Assembly: GCA_949511625.1 (NCBI GenBank)
Contig: CATFEX010000002.1
Span: 1-56,859 of the forward strand
DNA length: 56,859 bases
Source: UBA11891 sp003533785
GTDB taxonomy: Bacteria; Bacteroidota; Bacteroidia; Flavobacteriales; Flavobacteriaceae
Reading direction: 5' to 3'
Part shown: positions 1-7,565 of the stretch, piece by piece
How the letters are laid out: every line of letters starts with the position of its first letter
How positions within the stretch are numbered: position 1 is the stretch's first letter
Translations under genes and position numbers: made by a program
Notes under the pieces: generated by a model
Told to the model about the DNA's origin: nothing
What the model saw: the letters and a program-made list of their open reading frames with translations, nothing else
Databases searched by the model: none

Positions 1-44
1 AAATATAAAAATTTTTCTATCGCTGTGTTTACTTTTTGAGCCTT

Positions 45-503
45 TTAATTTTCAGTTTCTTCACCTTGTTCTGCTTCTTCTATTTCTTTTTCTGGATAGA
101 ACTCCTCTTGTTCCTCATACCATACAAAATCACTATTTACCTTTCCGTCTAAAGGGTTGTATTTAACTTCTAAATATTTTAGCCGTTGAATGTCAATAAC
201 TTTGGTTTGGCAAATGAACGTGTGAAAATGAAACTTATCAAAAGGACTGATAAAGGTCTCATAAGAGTCCCAAATGATGTTGCGCGTGTATTCTACATTT
301 GGGAATTTTTCATCGATAAAAAAGCGAATTTTTTTGTTGATTTCCTTAATATTGATCGGGATGATTTCCCCATCGGCATTTTCTTCAAAACCCTCGTGCT
401 GTTTGATAAAGTCTTCAATTACAACTTTTTTATCTTGAGCAGTAGCTGTGGATACAAGCGTAACGACAATGAATATGGCTAGTAAAGAGAGACACTTTTT
501 CAT
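45..503 (-). CDS. Small secreted protein of unknown function
   Basis: A 152-residue protein whose first 22 residues look like a Sec signal peptide (lysine pair, hydrophobic core, ending in TATAQ), so it is probably exported to the periplasm or outer membrane. The mature part is strongly acidic and ends in a run of glutamates. I see no known domain or catalytic motif. It has its own start 70 bases downstream of the rseP stop on the same strand, so co-transcription with rseP is possible. Function unknown. Confidence 0.6.
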   Translation of the reverse strand: MKKCLSLLAIFIVVTLVSTATAQDKKVVIEDFIKQHEGFEENADGEIIPINIKEINKKIRFFIDEKFPNVEYTRNIIWDSYETFISPFDKFHFHTFICQTKVIDIQRLKYLEVKYNPLDGKVNSDFVWYEEQEEFYPEKEIEEAEQGEETEN

Positions 504-572
504 AAATTATAGTTTGATATTTGTTCAAAGATAAGAAACTCTCTTAGGTTGCTCAAAAGAGGCTTCCAAATT

Positions 573-1892
573 CTAGCTGCCAAAGAGATAACGATACACA
601 TCATTCCCATTGGCAAAGAGCACCAAGCCAAGAATCAGAAAAAATCCAATCACTTGTGCATATTCTAGAACTTTGTCATGCGGCTTGCGCCCTGTGACGA
701 TCTCGTAGACCAAAAACATCACGTGGCCCCCGTCTAGTGCGGGAATGGGTAATACATTCATAAAGGCCAACATTATCGAAATTAAGGCAGTGCTGGACCA
801 AAAGCCTCGCCAATCCCAAGTGCTTGGGAACAAATTTCCAATAGCTCCAAAGCCACCCACCTGACTGGCACCTTTTTTGGTAAAAATATATTTGAACTGA
901 GAGATGTAGTCGTATAACGTCCAATAGCCGTAGGAAAAACCTTCTACGATGCTTTTACTGATGCCCAAATCTACATGGGTCGTTTCAATGCCACTGTACA
1001 GTTTGTACACCCCTATCTTCCCTTCTGCATTGGGGGTTACTTCTAGCGTATCTAGTTGGGAATTTCTAGCAACAACCAAGGCTATGGGTTGCTCAGCTTC
1101 TTTGATTTTTTCAGTCAACTGTTTCCAATGGTCAATGGGTTGGTTGTTGAGGGAAATAATTCTATCATTGGCTTTTATACCCGCTTGTTCGGCCGCCATA
1201 TTAGGAGTTACTGAATCGATAATTGGGGCAATCAGTGGAAAGAATGCTTGTATCTCACCACTTTCAAACATCTGTTTGCCAAAATCGTTGGGGATGGAGA
1301 TGATTTCTTTTTTCCCATTAGCGTGTTCCACAGCCACAGTTTCTGGATTCCGCAAAAACAGATAGCGATTGACGTCTAAGACATTATCGAGCTTGGAACC
1401 ATCTACCGAAAGAATTTTATCTCCTTCTTCAAAACCAATGCTTTGGGCCACTGGAGTGGGTTCTAGTCCTAAGGGAACTTCCGTATGGGTAAGGGTATCC
1501 TTTCCCCATACAAACAGGATCATCATATAGATAAGAAAACCTAAAACAAGGTTAACGGTAACACCACCCAGCATGATAATCAATCGTTGCCAAGCAGGTT
1601 TGGATCTGAACTCCCAAGGTTGAGGAGGTTGTTTCATTTGCTCCTTATCCATGCTTTCGTCAATCATCCCAGCAATTTTGACATACCCCCCTAGCGGAAG
1701 CCAACCAATGCCGTAGACAGTGTCTCCGATTTTCTTTTTAAACAAAGCAAAATTTACATCGAAAAAAAGAAAAAATTTTTCCACCCGAGTCTTAAAAAGA
1801 CGGGCAGGTATAAAATGACCGAGTTCGTGAAGCACAATCAGCAAGGACAAACTCATTAAGAGTTGGATGGCTTTAATAGCAAATGGACTCAT
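573..1892 (-). CDS. rseP: RseP-type site-2 intramembrane metalloprotease
   Basis: Inner-membrane zinc protease of family M50 that cleaves transmembrane segments of anti-sigma factors and signal-peptide remnants. The zinc motif HELGH is at residues 22-26 in the first membrane helix. The second conserved motif, N-V-L-P-I-P-A-L-D-G-G, lies near residue 385 and supplies the third ligand. Two PDZ-like segments occupy roughly residues 130-290. At 439 residues it has the usual length. A -7-like TATTTTTG lies about 20 bases upstream of the ATG. No anti-sigma factor gene is nearby, so the substrate cannot be read from context. Confidence 0.95.
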   Translation of the reverse strand: MSPFAIKAIQLLMSLSLLIVLHELGHFIPARLFKTRVEKFFLFFDVNFALFKKKIGDTVYGIGWLPLGGYVKIAGMIDESMDKEQMKQPPQPWEFRSKPAWQRLIIMLGGVTVNLVLGFLIYMMILFVWGKDTLTHTEVPLGLEPTPVAQSIGFEEGDKILSVDGSKLDNVLDVNRYLFLRNPETVAVEHANGKKEIISIPNDFGKQMFESGEIQAFFPLIAPIIDSVTPNMAAEQAGIKANDRIISLNNQPIDHWKQLTEKIKEAEQPIALVVARNSQLDTLEVTPNAEGKIGVYKLYSGIETTHVDLGISKSIVEGFSYGYWTLYDYISQFKYIFTKKGASQVGGFGAIGNLFPSTWDWRGFWSSTALISIMLAFMNVLPIPALDGGHVMFLVYEIVTGRKPHDKVLEYAQVIGFFLILGLVLFANGNDVYRYLFGS

Positions 1893-1911
1893 AGCAGGTT
1901 GTAAAGGAGAC

Positions 1912-1919
1912 CAAAAATA
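1912..1919 (-). promoter_or_regulatory. Bacteroidetes -7 element upstream of rseP
   Basis: On the minus strand this reads TATTTTTG, a match to the TAnnTTTG -7 consensus, and lies 19 bases from the rseP start codon. I see no convincing TTG at the -33 position. Confidence 0.5.
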
Positions 1920-1998
1920 AACTTTTTTTGGAAGCTGTCATTGTTTTATGACCCATAAAATAGAAAGATCAAATTCAGAGCGATCTCGCAACAATATG

Positions 1999-2006
1999 TA
2001 CCTTTG
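1999..2006 (+). promoter_or_regulatory. -7 element upstream of the SCO1-family gene
   Basis: TACCTTTG matches TAnnTTTG and ends 13 bases before the ATG at 2020. It argues that translation begins at 2020 and not at the upstream in-frame ATG at 1948, which would lie before the predicted transcription start. No clear -33 TTG is visible. Confidence 0.5.
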
Positions 2007-2019
2007 TCTCGTAACTGTA

Positions 2020-2700
2020 ATGAATACTTTTTTTCAAAAATACCGTCGTTTCCTCCTTGTTTTCGGGCTCATCAGCGCAGGGATATTGTATTTGTTTTAT
2101 GAGGCCCTCCAACCCACGCCCTATCTCCCGATTTATCAACCGGCAATGGTCAACTTTGAACTCGTAGACAGCACCCTTCAGCATGTCAAAAAATACCATC
2201 GCATTGCCGATTTCCGCTTACAAAATCAGAATGGGGAATGGGTGACTCAAAACTGGGTGGGGGATAAAATCCATATTGCCGACTTTTTTTTCACTACCTG
2301 TCCCAGTATCTGCCCCATCATGACCGATAATATGAAGGATTTGCAAATTAAGTTAGGCGAAGAAGATCAAGTTCGATTGCTTTCTTTTAGTGTCACCCCC
2401 GATATTGATTCGGTTGCTCAACTCAAAAAATACGCTTTAGAAAAGGGAGTTGACGATCGCAAATGGAACTTACTTACAGGAGACAAAAAAGAAATCTACG
2501 CTTTGGCACGTCAATCCTATTTAGTAGCCAAAGAAGATGGTAATGGCGACCCTTATGACATGATTCATACAGAGAATTTTGTTCTTGTAGATCCGATGCA
2601 ACGCATTCGTGGTTATTACGATGGCACAGATGATTTGGCTATGGAACAACTTTTAATAGACCTGACCATTCTTCAAAAAGAATTTCCATCAACCCAGTAG
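2020..2700 (+). CDS. SCO1/SenC family copper chaperone
   Basis: A thioredoxin-fold protein anchored by one N-terminal membrane helix (about residues 7-27). It is expected to act outside the cytoplasmic membrane in loading copper into cytochrome oxidase CuA or in related thiol redox work. The metal-binding CPSIC is at residues 94-98 and the partner histidine (M-I-H-T-E-N) near residue 183, so all three copper ligands are present. An in-frame ATG exists at 1948, but the promoter element at 1999-2006 and the position of the membrane anchor favour the start at 2020 (226 residues). No cytochrome oxidase genes lie in the window. Confidence 0.88.
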   Translation: MNTFFQKYRRFLLVFGLISAGILYLFYEALQPTPYLPIYQPAMVNFELVDSTLQHVKKYHRIADFRLQNQNGEWVTQNWVGDKIHIADFFFTTCPSICPIMTDNMKDLQIKLGEEDQVRLLSFSVTPDIDSVAQLKKYALEKGVDDRKWNLLTGDKKEIYALARQSYLVAKEDGNGDPYDMIHTENFVLVDPMQRIRGYYDGTDDLAMEQLLIDLTILQKEFPSTQ

Positions 2701-2731
2701 CGTTTTATCATTTTCCTACTGTAAAATATCC

Positions 2732-2739
2732 TATTTTTG
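2732..2739 (+). promoter_or_regulatory. -7 element of the feo operon
   Basis: TATTTTTG fits TAnnTTTG exactly and lies 21 bases before the feoA ATG at 2761. No TTG is visible at the -33 position, which may mean the promoter depends on an activator. The expected transcription start falls inside the TTTAAA-N5-TCTAAA motif at 2742-2758. Confidence 0.6.
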
Positions 2740-2741
2740 TT

Positions 2742-2758
2742 TTTAAATTGATTCTAAA
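2742..2758 (+). promoter_or_regulatory. Candidate iron-responsive operator at the feoA start
   Basis: An imperfect palindrome TTTAAA-TTGAT-TCTAAA lies just downstream of the -7 element, two bases before the feoA ATG. It has the same 6-5-6 layout as the perfect repeat in the hemA-araC gap (36124-36140). Its right-hand 15 bases (2745-2759) recur with one mismatch upstream of sdhC. A site here would block initiation. The regulator is unknown. Confidence 0.4.
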
Positions 2759-2760
2759 TA

Positions 2761-2985
2761 ATGGACTTTCTCGATTCACTAGAACCCGGAGAGCATGCAA
2801 CGATTGTGAATTTCGAAACCGAAAAGCTACCCTTAAAACTCATCGAGATGGGGTGCCTTCCGGGGAATAAAGTTTGCTTGCTTCAAAAGGCGCCCTTTAA
2901 TTGTCCCCTCTATTTAGAAATTGATGGATGCCACATGGCTATTCGCAAAGATGTGGCGGCGCTTATTGAGATTGAACGTTACTAG
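2761..2985 (+). CDS. feoA: FeoA ferrous iron transport accessory protein
   Basis: A 74-residue SH3-like cytoplasmic protein that assists FeoB in ferrous iron uptake. The family pattern is clear: L-x-P-G-E near residue 8, the central L-I-E-M-G-C-L-P-G-N turn, and a final basic, hydrophobic strand. It starts the feo operon: feoB begins three bases after its stop. The upstream -7 element and the palindrome overlapping the leader suggest iron-dependent control. Confidence 0.93.
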   Translation: MDFLDSLEPGEHATIVNFETEKLPLKLIEMGCLPGNKVCLLQKAPFNCPLYLEIDGCHMAIRKDVAALIEIERY

Positions 2986-2988
2986 ATC

Positions 2989-5085
2989 ATGGCGCACTAC
3001 CTTAAAGTTGCACTCATAGGAAATCCCAATACTGGGAAAACCTCAGTCTTCAATGCCTTAACGGGGTTGAACCAAAAAGTAGGAAACTATCCTGGGATCA
3101 CTGTAGAAAAAAAAGAAGGCAGTTGTCGACTAAATCGCACCACCAAAGCACAAATCCTAGACCTTCCTGGAACCTACAGTCTCAATGCTTCCTCTATGGA
3201 CGAAAGTGTTGTGATTGAGCTTCTTTTGAACAGGAATGACAAGGACTTTCCCGATGTTGCCGTTGTAATTACCGAAGTAGAAAACCTGAAGCGAAATCTG
3301 CTTCTATTTACACAAATCAAAGACTTGGAGATTCCTACTCTTTTAGTAATTAACATGTCGGATCAAATGAAACGGAAAGGAATTTCATTAGAGGTGGAGC
3401 AACTGCAACAGCAACTGGGTACCCAAGTAATCCTCACAAGCATGCGCCAAGGCGAAGGCATTGCAGAACTCAAAGAAGCTCTTGTCAATTATAGACAACT
3501 CCCCACCGTTCCCCTTCTTGATCTGAACAGTATTGACAATGACTATTTCTCTCGCCTTCAAAAAACCTTTCCCTCAGAGTCCCTCTACAAATTGTGGCTG
3601 GTTATTACGCAAGACGTCAATTTTTCTTCCCTAGCGCGAAATCGTATCCAAGCGGCAACCGATTTTCAGGTTCAAAGTGATGCGGTATTGAAACGGATGC
3701 AACAAAAAGAAACCATCAAACGCTATCAAATCATCAACCAAATACTAAAGCAAGCCTATCGAGTAGATAAGGGCGCTGCAAGGGATTTGAGAAGCCGAAT
3801 CGATCGTGTTCTCATCCATAAAATTTGGGGGTATGTTTTCTTTTTTGGATTGTTGCTGTTGATTTTTCAATCCATCTACGATTGGAGTAGTGTACCTATG
3901 GAATTTATTGACTCCTTGTTTGCTCAGATGAGTCAATGGGTCAATGCGTCTTTACCTGCTGGGCTTTTTACCAGTTTGTTAGCAGAAGGGGTGATTCCTG
4001 GACTGGGAGGCATTGTTATTTTTATTCCACAGATCGCCTTTCTTTTTTTCTTTATTTCATTATTGGAGGAATCGGGCTACATGAGCCGTGTTGTCTTTCT
4101 CATGGACCGAGGTCTGCGACGATTTGGATTAAGTGGAAAGAGTGTGATTCCTCTAATTTCAGGAACTGCTTGTGCAATTCCAGCAGTGATGGCGACGCGT
4201 AACATCGAAAATTGGAAAGAACGCTTGCTCACCATTTTAGTGACTCCATTTACGACCTGCTCGGCCAGGCTCCCCGTCTATCTGATATTGATTTCATTGG
4301 TCATCCCAGAACAAACCATTCTGGGGATTAATGCTCAGGGGCTTATGCTCATGGGGTTATATCTTCTGGGTTTTGCAATGGCTTTATTTTCTTCTTGGGT
4401 TCTAAAACGCTATTTCAAAACACAATCCAAAAGCTATTTTGTTGTTGAAATGCCCAATTATAAATTACCTCAAATAAAAAATGTAGCCATTACCGTCATT
4501 GAAAAAACCAAATCCTTTGTTACGGAAGCAGGAAAAATCATTTTGGCCTTCTCCGTTCTTCTTTGGCTGTTGGCTTCTTTCGGTCCAGGAGACCAGTTTT
4601 CTCAAGCTGAAGCCATTGTTACTGAGGCGCATTTAAACCAATCTCTGGAGGATGAAGTATTGGAATCCAAAATAGTGGCCTACCGTTTGGAACACTCCTA
4701 CATTGGAATTTTAGGAAAAACAATGGAGCCCTTGATTCGGCCCTTGGGATACGATTGGAAGATCGGAATCGCCCTCATCAGCTCATTTGCCGCTCGAGAA
4801 GTATTTGTAGGCAGTCTTGCTACGATCTACAGTGTAGGAAGTGAGGAAAAAACCCCAATAAAAAACAGAATGATGCAAGAAAAAAGAGCCAATGGCCAAC
4901 CGGTATTTGATTTTGCTACGGGTATTTCTTTAATGTTGTTTTATGCCTTTGCGATGCAATGTATGAGCACGCTAGCCATTGTGAAAAAGGAAACCAACAG
5001 TTGGCGATGGCCCATGCTCCAACTCGGATTCATGACATTTATTGCGTATCTTTCTGCCCTGAGTGCTTATCAAATTTTGTCCTAA
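2989..5085 (+). CDS. feoB: FeoB ferrous iron transporter
   Basis: Inner-membrane Fe(II) transporter with an N-terminal G domain. The G1 loop GNPNTGKT is at residues 11-18, G3 is D-L-P-G, and G4 is N-M-S-D near residue 123. The C-terminal half holds two Gate-type blocks of membrane helices, with the conserved segments S-G-T-A-C-A-I-P-A near residue 388 and S-F-A-A-R-E near residue 600. At 698 residues it is shorter than the E. coli protein but normal for Bacteroidota. Its stop codon overlaps the start of the next small gene (TAATG). Confidence 0.97.
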   Translation: MAHYLKVALIGNPNTGKTSVFNALTGLNQKVGNYPGITVEKKEGSCRLNRTTKAQILDLPGTYSLNASSMDESVVIELLLNRNDKDFPDVAVVITEVENLKRNLLLFTQIKDLEIPTLLVINMSDQMKRKGISLEVEQLQQQLGTQVILTSMRQGEGIAELKEALVNYRQLPTVPLLDLNSIDNDYFSRLQKTFPSESLYKLWLVITQDVNFSSLARNRIQAATDFQVQSDAVLKRMQQKETIKRYQIINQILKQAYRVDKGAARDLRSRIDRVLIHKIWGYVFFFGLLLLIFQSIYDWSSVPMEFIDSLFAQMSQWVNASLPAGLFTSLLAEGVIPGLGGIVIFIPQIAFLFFFISLLEESGYMSRVVFLMDRGLRRFGLSGKSVIPLISGTACAIPAVMATRNIENWKERLLTILVTPFTTCSARLPVYLILISLVIPEQTILGINAQGLMLMGLYLLGFAMALFSSWVLKRYFKTQSKSYFVVEMPNYKLPQIKNVAITVIEKTKSFVTEAGKIILAFSVLLWLLASFGPGDQFSQAEAIVTEAHLNQSLEDEVLESKIVAYRLEHSYIGILGKTMEPLIRPLGYDWKIGIALISSFAAREVFVGSLATIYSVGSEEKTPIKNRMMQEKRANGQPVFDFATGISLMLFYAFAMQCMSTLAIVKKETNSWRWPMLQLGFMTFIAYLSALSAYQILS

Positions 5086-5207
5086 TGGAAACTGTACAAG
5101 TTCTTTTCGTTTCTCTATCGGTTTTTTTTGCTGTGCGGCTTCTTTATCGTCGCTTTTTTATTCCAAGCAAATCCGACTCCAATTGTGATAAAAACTGCGA
5201 TTGCTAG
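5085..5207 (+). CDS. FeoB-associated Cys-rich membrane peptide
   Basis: A 40-residue peptide. Its ATG shares the last A of the feoB stop codon, so it is very likely translationally coupled. Residues 4-17 form one membrane helix. They are followed by a basic stretch (R-L-L-Y-R-R) and a C-terminal tail with three cysteines (C-D-K-N-C-D-C). This matches the layout of the small FeoB-associated Cys-rich proteins found behind feoB in several phyla, thought to take the place of FeoC. The reading frame is open upstream into feoB, but the coupled ATG is the sensible start. Confidence 0.75.
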   Translation: METVQVLFVSLSVFFAVRLLYRRFFIPSKSDSNCDKNCDC

Positions 5208-5282
5208 ATTTTCAATACATTTAAAAAACCCTAATTTATTTTAAGTGCCCTAATGAACCATTGTTGATCTAAACCTATCGAT

Positions 5283-6215
5283 ATGCCTAGAATGCGAGTT
5301 GACACCTCTATTTTTATTAAAAAACCTTCTAAAATAATTTATCAATCACTCTGTGATTTTAATCACTGGCAAAAGTGGTCCCCTTGGCTGCTAGCCGAAC
5401 CCGAGGCCAAGGTTGATATAGCTCCAACAGGAGAATTTTATCAGTGGGAGGGAAGTATTGTGGGCGCTGGTCAAATGCGCATCACTCAAACCAGTGAAGC
5501 CAATGATTTTTTGGCAATGGATTTGGAATTTATCAAGCCCTGGAAGTCCAAAGCGAAGGTAGCTTTCCATCTAGAGGAAAATGAACAAGGCACAACACTG
5601 CGATGGGCAATGGATAGTCGCTTGCCGTTTTATTTATTTTGGATGAAAAAAGCAATGGAGGCCTTTGTAACAGAAGATTATAACAGAGGACTTGGATTAT
5701 TTAAAGCAGTGATGGAAACGGGAAAATTACCCTCAAAAGTCACTTTTCAAGGGCTTAAAAAACAACCAGCAATCCAATACGTTGGTATCAAACGAAGGGT
5801 TTCTATAGAAGAGATCGAATCATTTATGGGGATTGACTATGGAAGGCTAATGCCTCTTTTTCATCAAAATTGGAAGGAGATTCAAGCGGGTCATCCCTTC
5901 ACCCTCTATCACCAGTGGGATAGGGTTCAAAAAAAAGTAAACTATACTGCAGCAGTTCCGCTAAAAGAAATCCCACCCGCCCTACCCGATGACTTTGTGA
6001 AAGGGATTTTGCCTGAAATGGCAGTTTATTCGGTGCTCCACCAAGGACCTTACCGATACGTGGCAAATGCCTGGGCAGCGGGATACATGCATTCGAGGGC
6101 CAAGCAATTTAAGCCCCTAGGGAAGCGAGCCCCAATGGAAGTATACTGGAATAGCCCCAAAGACACGGAAGAATTAAAGTTGAAAAGCGAAATCCTTTTT
6201 CCAGCTCGTATCTAA
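5283..6215 (+). CDS. SRPBCC (START-like) and GyrI-like fusion protein
   Basis: A 310-residue cytoplasmic protein with two ligand-binding modules. Residues 1-150 look like an SRPBCC/polyketide-cyclase fold (I-Y-Q-S-L-C-D-F-N-H-W-Q-K-W-S-P-W, then the G-x-M-x-I-T pattern). Residues 155-310 resemble the GyrI-like effector-binding domain. It has no DNA-binding domain or obvious catalytic residues, so it may bind a hydrophobic small molecule. It is 75 bases downstream of the feo operon and ends with a four-base stop-to-stop overlap with the convergent peptidase gene. Confidence 0.75.
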   Translation: MPRMRVDTSIFIKKPSKIIYQSLCDFNHWQKWSPWLLAEPEAKVDIAPTGEFYQWEGSIVGAGQMRITQTSEANDFLAMDLEFIKPWKSKAKVAFHLEENEQGTTLRWAMDSRLPFYLFWMKKAMEAFVTEDYNRGLGLFKAVMETGKLPSKVTFQGLKKQPAIQYVGIKRRVSIEEIESFMGIDYGRLMPLFHQNWKEIQAGHPFTLYHQWDRVQKKVNYTAAVPLKEIPPALPDDFVKGILPEMAVYSVLHQGPYRYVANAWAAGYMHSRAKQFKPLGKRAPMEVYWNSPKDTEELKLKSEILFPARI

Positions 6216-7504
6216 GGGTTCATTAAGCTTTCGATTTCATCAGGATTGATAGGAATCTGATGCATTATATTTTTGGGTACCCCGGTGTCTTGAACCACCA
6301 CGTCGTCCTCTAAACGAATACCGAAACCTTCCTCGGGGATATAGATTCCTGGTTCTACGGTGAATACCATATTCGCTTCCATAGGAAGATCCAATAATCC
6401 ATAGTCATGGGTATCCAATCCCAAATGGTGGGAAGTCCCATGCATAAAATATTTTTTATAGGCAGGTTGGTTGGGGTCTTCCTTTTGCAGATCCGACTTA
6501 TCTAGCAATCCAAGCCCCAGCAATTCCCGAGTCATTATTTTCCCAACTTCAACGTGGTATTCTTTCCAAAGTACACCGGGCAGGAGCAATTGTGTCGCTT
6601 CTTCTTTAACTCGAAGCACTGCTTGGTATACTTCTTTTTGACGGGCTGTAAAACGACCCGATACCGGAATGGTTCGTGTCATGTCAGCACTGTATCGCCC
6701 ATAAGCGGCCCCAACGTCCATCAATAACAAATCTCCTGCTTGACACTGTTTATTATTTTCGATGTAGTGCAGTACATTGGTATTGTTCCCACTAGCAATA
6801 ATTGGCTGGTAAGCAAAACCATCGGCTTGTTGGCGAAGGAACTCATGAATATATTCGGCTTCTATTTCGTATTCCCATACGCCTGGAGTAACAAAGGGGA
6901 GAATTCTTCGGAAACCTTTCTCTGTAATGGTGGAAGCTCGTTCGATTTGTTTGATTTCGGGAGCAGATTTTATAGACCGCAGCTTTTGTAAGATCGGATT
7001 GCTTCTTGCCGCTTGGTGGCTGGGGTAGTTATGTTGTGCCCATTCAATGAATCGATCTTCTCGGGTTTGAGTCTCCACGCTCGCTCGATAATGTTCGTTT
7101 TTGTTGAAATAGAACGTATCGCATTGAGCAGCCAAATCAAAAAAGACTTTTTCAAAATCCTGAACCCAGTATACGGTTTCAATTCCATTCATTTCACGTG
7201 CAGCTTTTTGAGTTAATTTCGCTCCTTCCCAAACCGCAATATGAGCATTGGTTTCACGAAGAAACAAGATCTCTCGATGCTTAGGGTTCGTAGCCTCAGG
7301 AAATAGAATTAAAATGGTTTCCTCTTGATCCACTCCGGTGAGATATAGCATATCGGTATGTTGGGCAAAAGGAAGGGTGCTATCGGCACTGATTGGGTAT
7401 ATATCGTTGGAATTGAAAACGGCCATGCTTTTGGGTTTCATTTCGGCCATAAACGCTTTTCGATGCTGTTGATAAGAGCTTGAGGGTAGGGGTTGGTAAC
7501 GCAT
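6212..7504 (-). CDS. Xaa-Pro aminopeptidase (aminopeptidase P, M24B)
   Basis: A cytoplasmic dinuclear metallopeptidase that removes N-terminal residues preceding proline. The creatinase-type N-terminal domain occupies about residues 1-165 and the pita-bread catalytic domain about 175-425. All five metal ligands can be seen: the two aspartates in L-M-D-V-G-A and S-A-D-M-T-R-T, the histidine in H-G-T-S-H-H-L-G, and the glutamates in T-V-E-P-G and R-L-E-D-D. Length 430 is typical of PepP. It is divergent from the propeller gene at 7566, and a TACCTTAG sequence (7523-7530, minus strand) is a possible -7 variant. Confidence 0.92.
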   Translation of the reverse strand: MRYQPLPSSSYQQHRKAFMAEMKPKSMAVFNSNDIYPISADSTLPFAQHTDMLYLTGVDQEETILILFPEATNPKHREILFLRETNAHIAVWEGAKLTQKAAREMNGIETVYWVQDFEKVFFDLAAQCDTFYFNKNEHYRASVETQTREDRFIEWAQHNYPSHQAARSNPILQKLRSIKSAPEIKQIERASTITEKGFRRILPFVTPGVWEYEIEAEYIHEFLRQQADGFAYQPIIASGNNTNVLHYIENNKQCQAGDLLLMDVGAAYGRYSADMTRTIPVSGRFTARQKEVYQAVLRVKEEATQLLLPGVLWKEYHVEVGKIMTRELLGLGLLDKSDLQKEDPNQPAYKKYFMHGTSHHLGLDTHDYGLLDLPMEANMVFTVEPGIYIPEEGFGIRLEDDVVVQDTGVPKNIMHQIPINPDEIESLMNP

Positions 7505-7565
7505 ACTTTTTGATTGACAATGCTAAGGTAGTTTTTTGTACTTTGAATGCCTAAATTCATTTCTT

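Noticed and set aside
949..1365. Open frame of 138 codons opposite rseP
   Set aside because: Lies wholly antisense to a confident gene, has no domain-like pattern and no promoter; treated as a shadow of rseP codon structure.
7536..7565. Upstream TTG start for the first propeller protein
   Set aside because: It would put ten residues before an otherwise ideal signal peptide; the GTG at 7566 is the better start.
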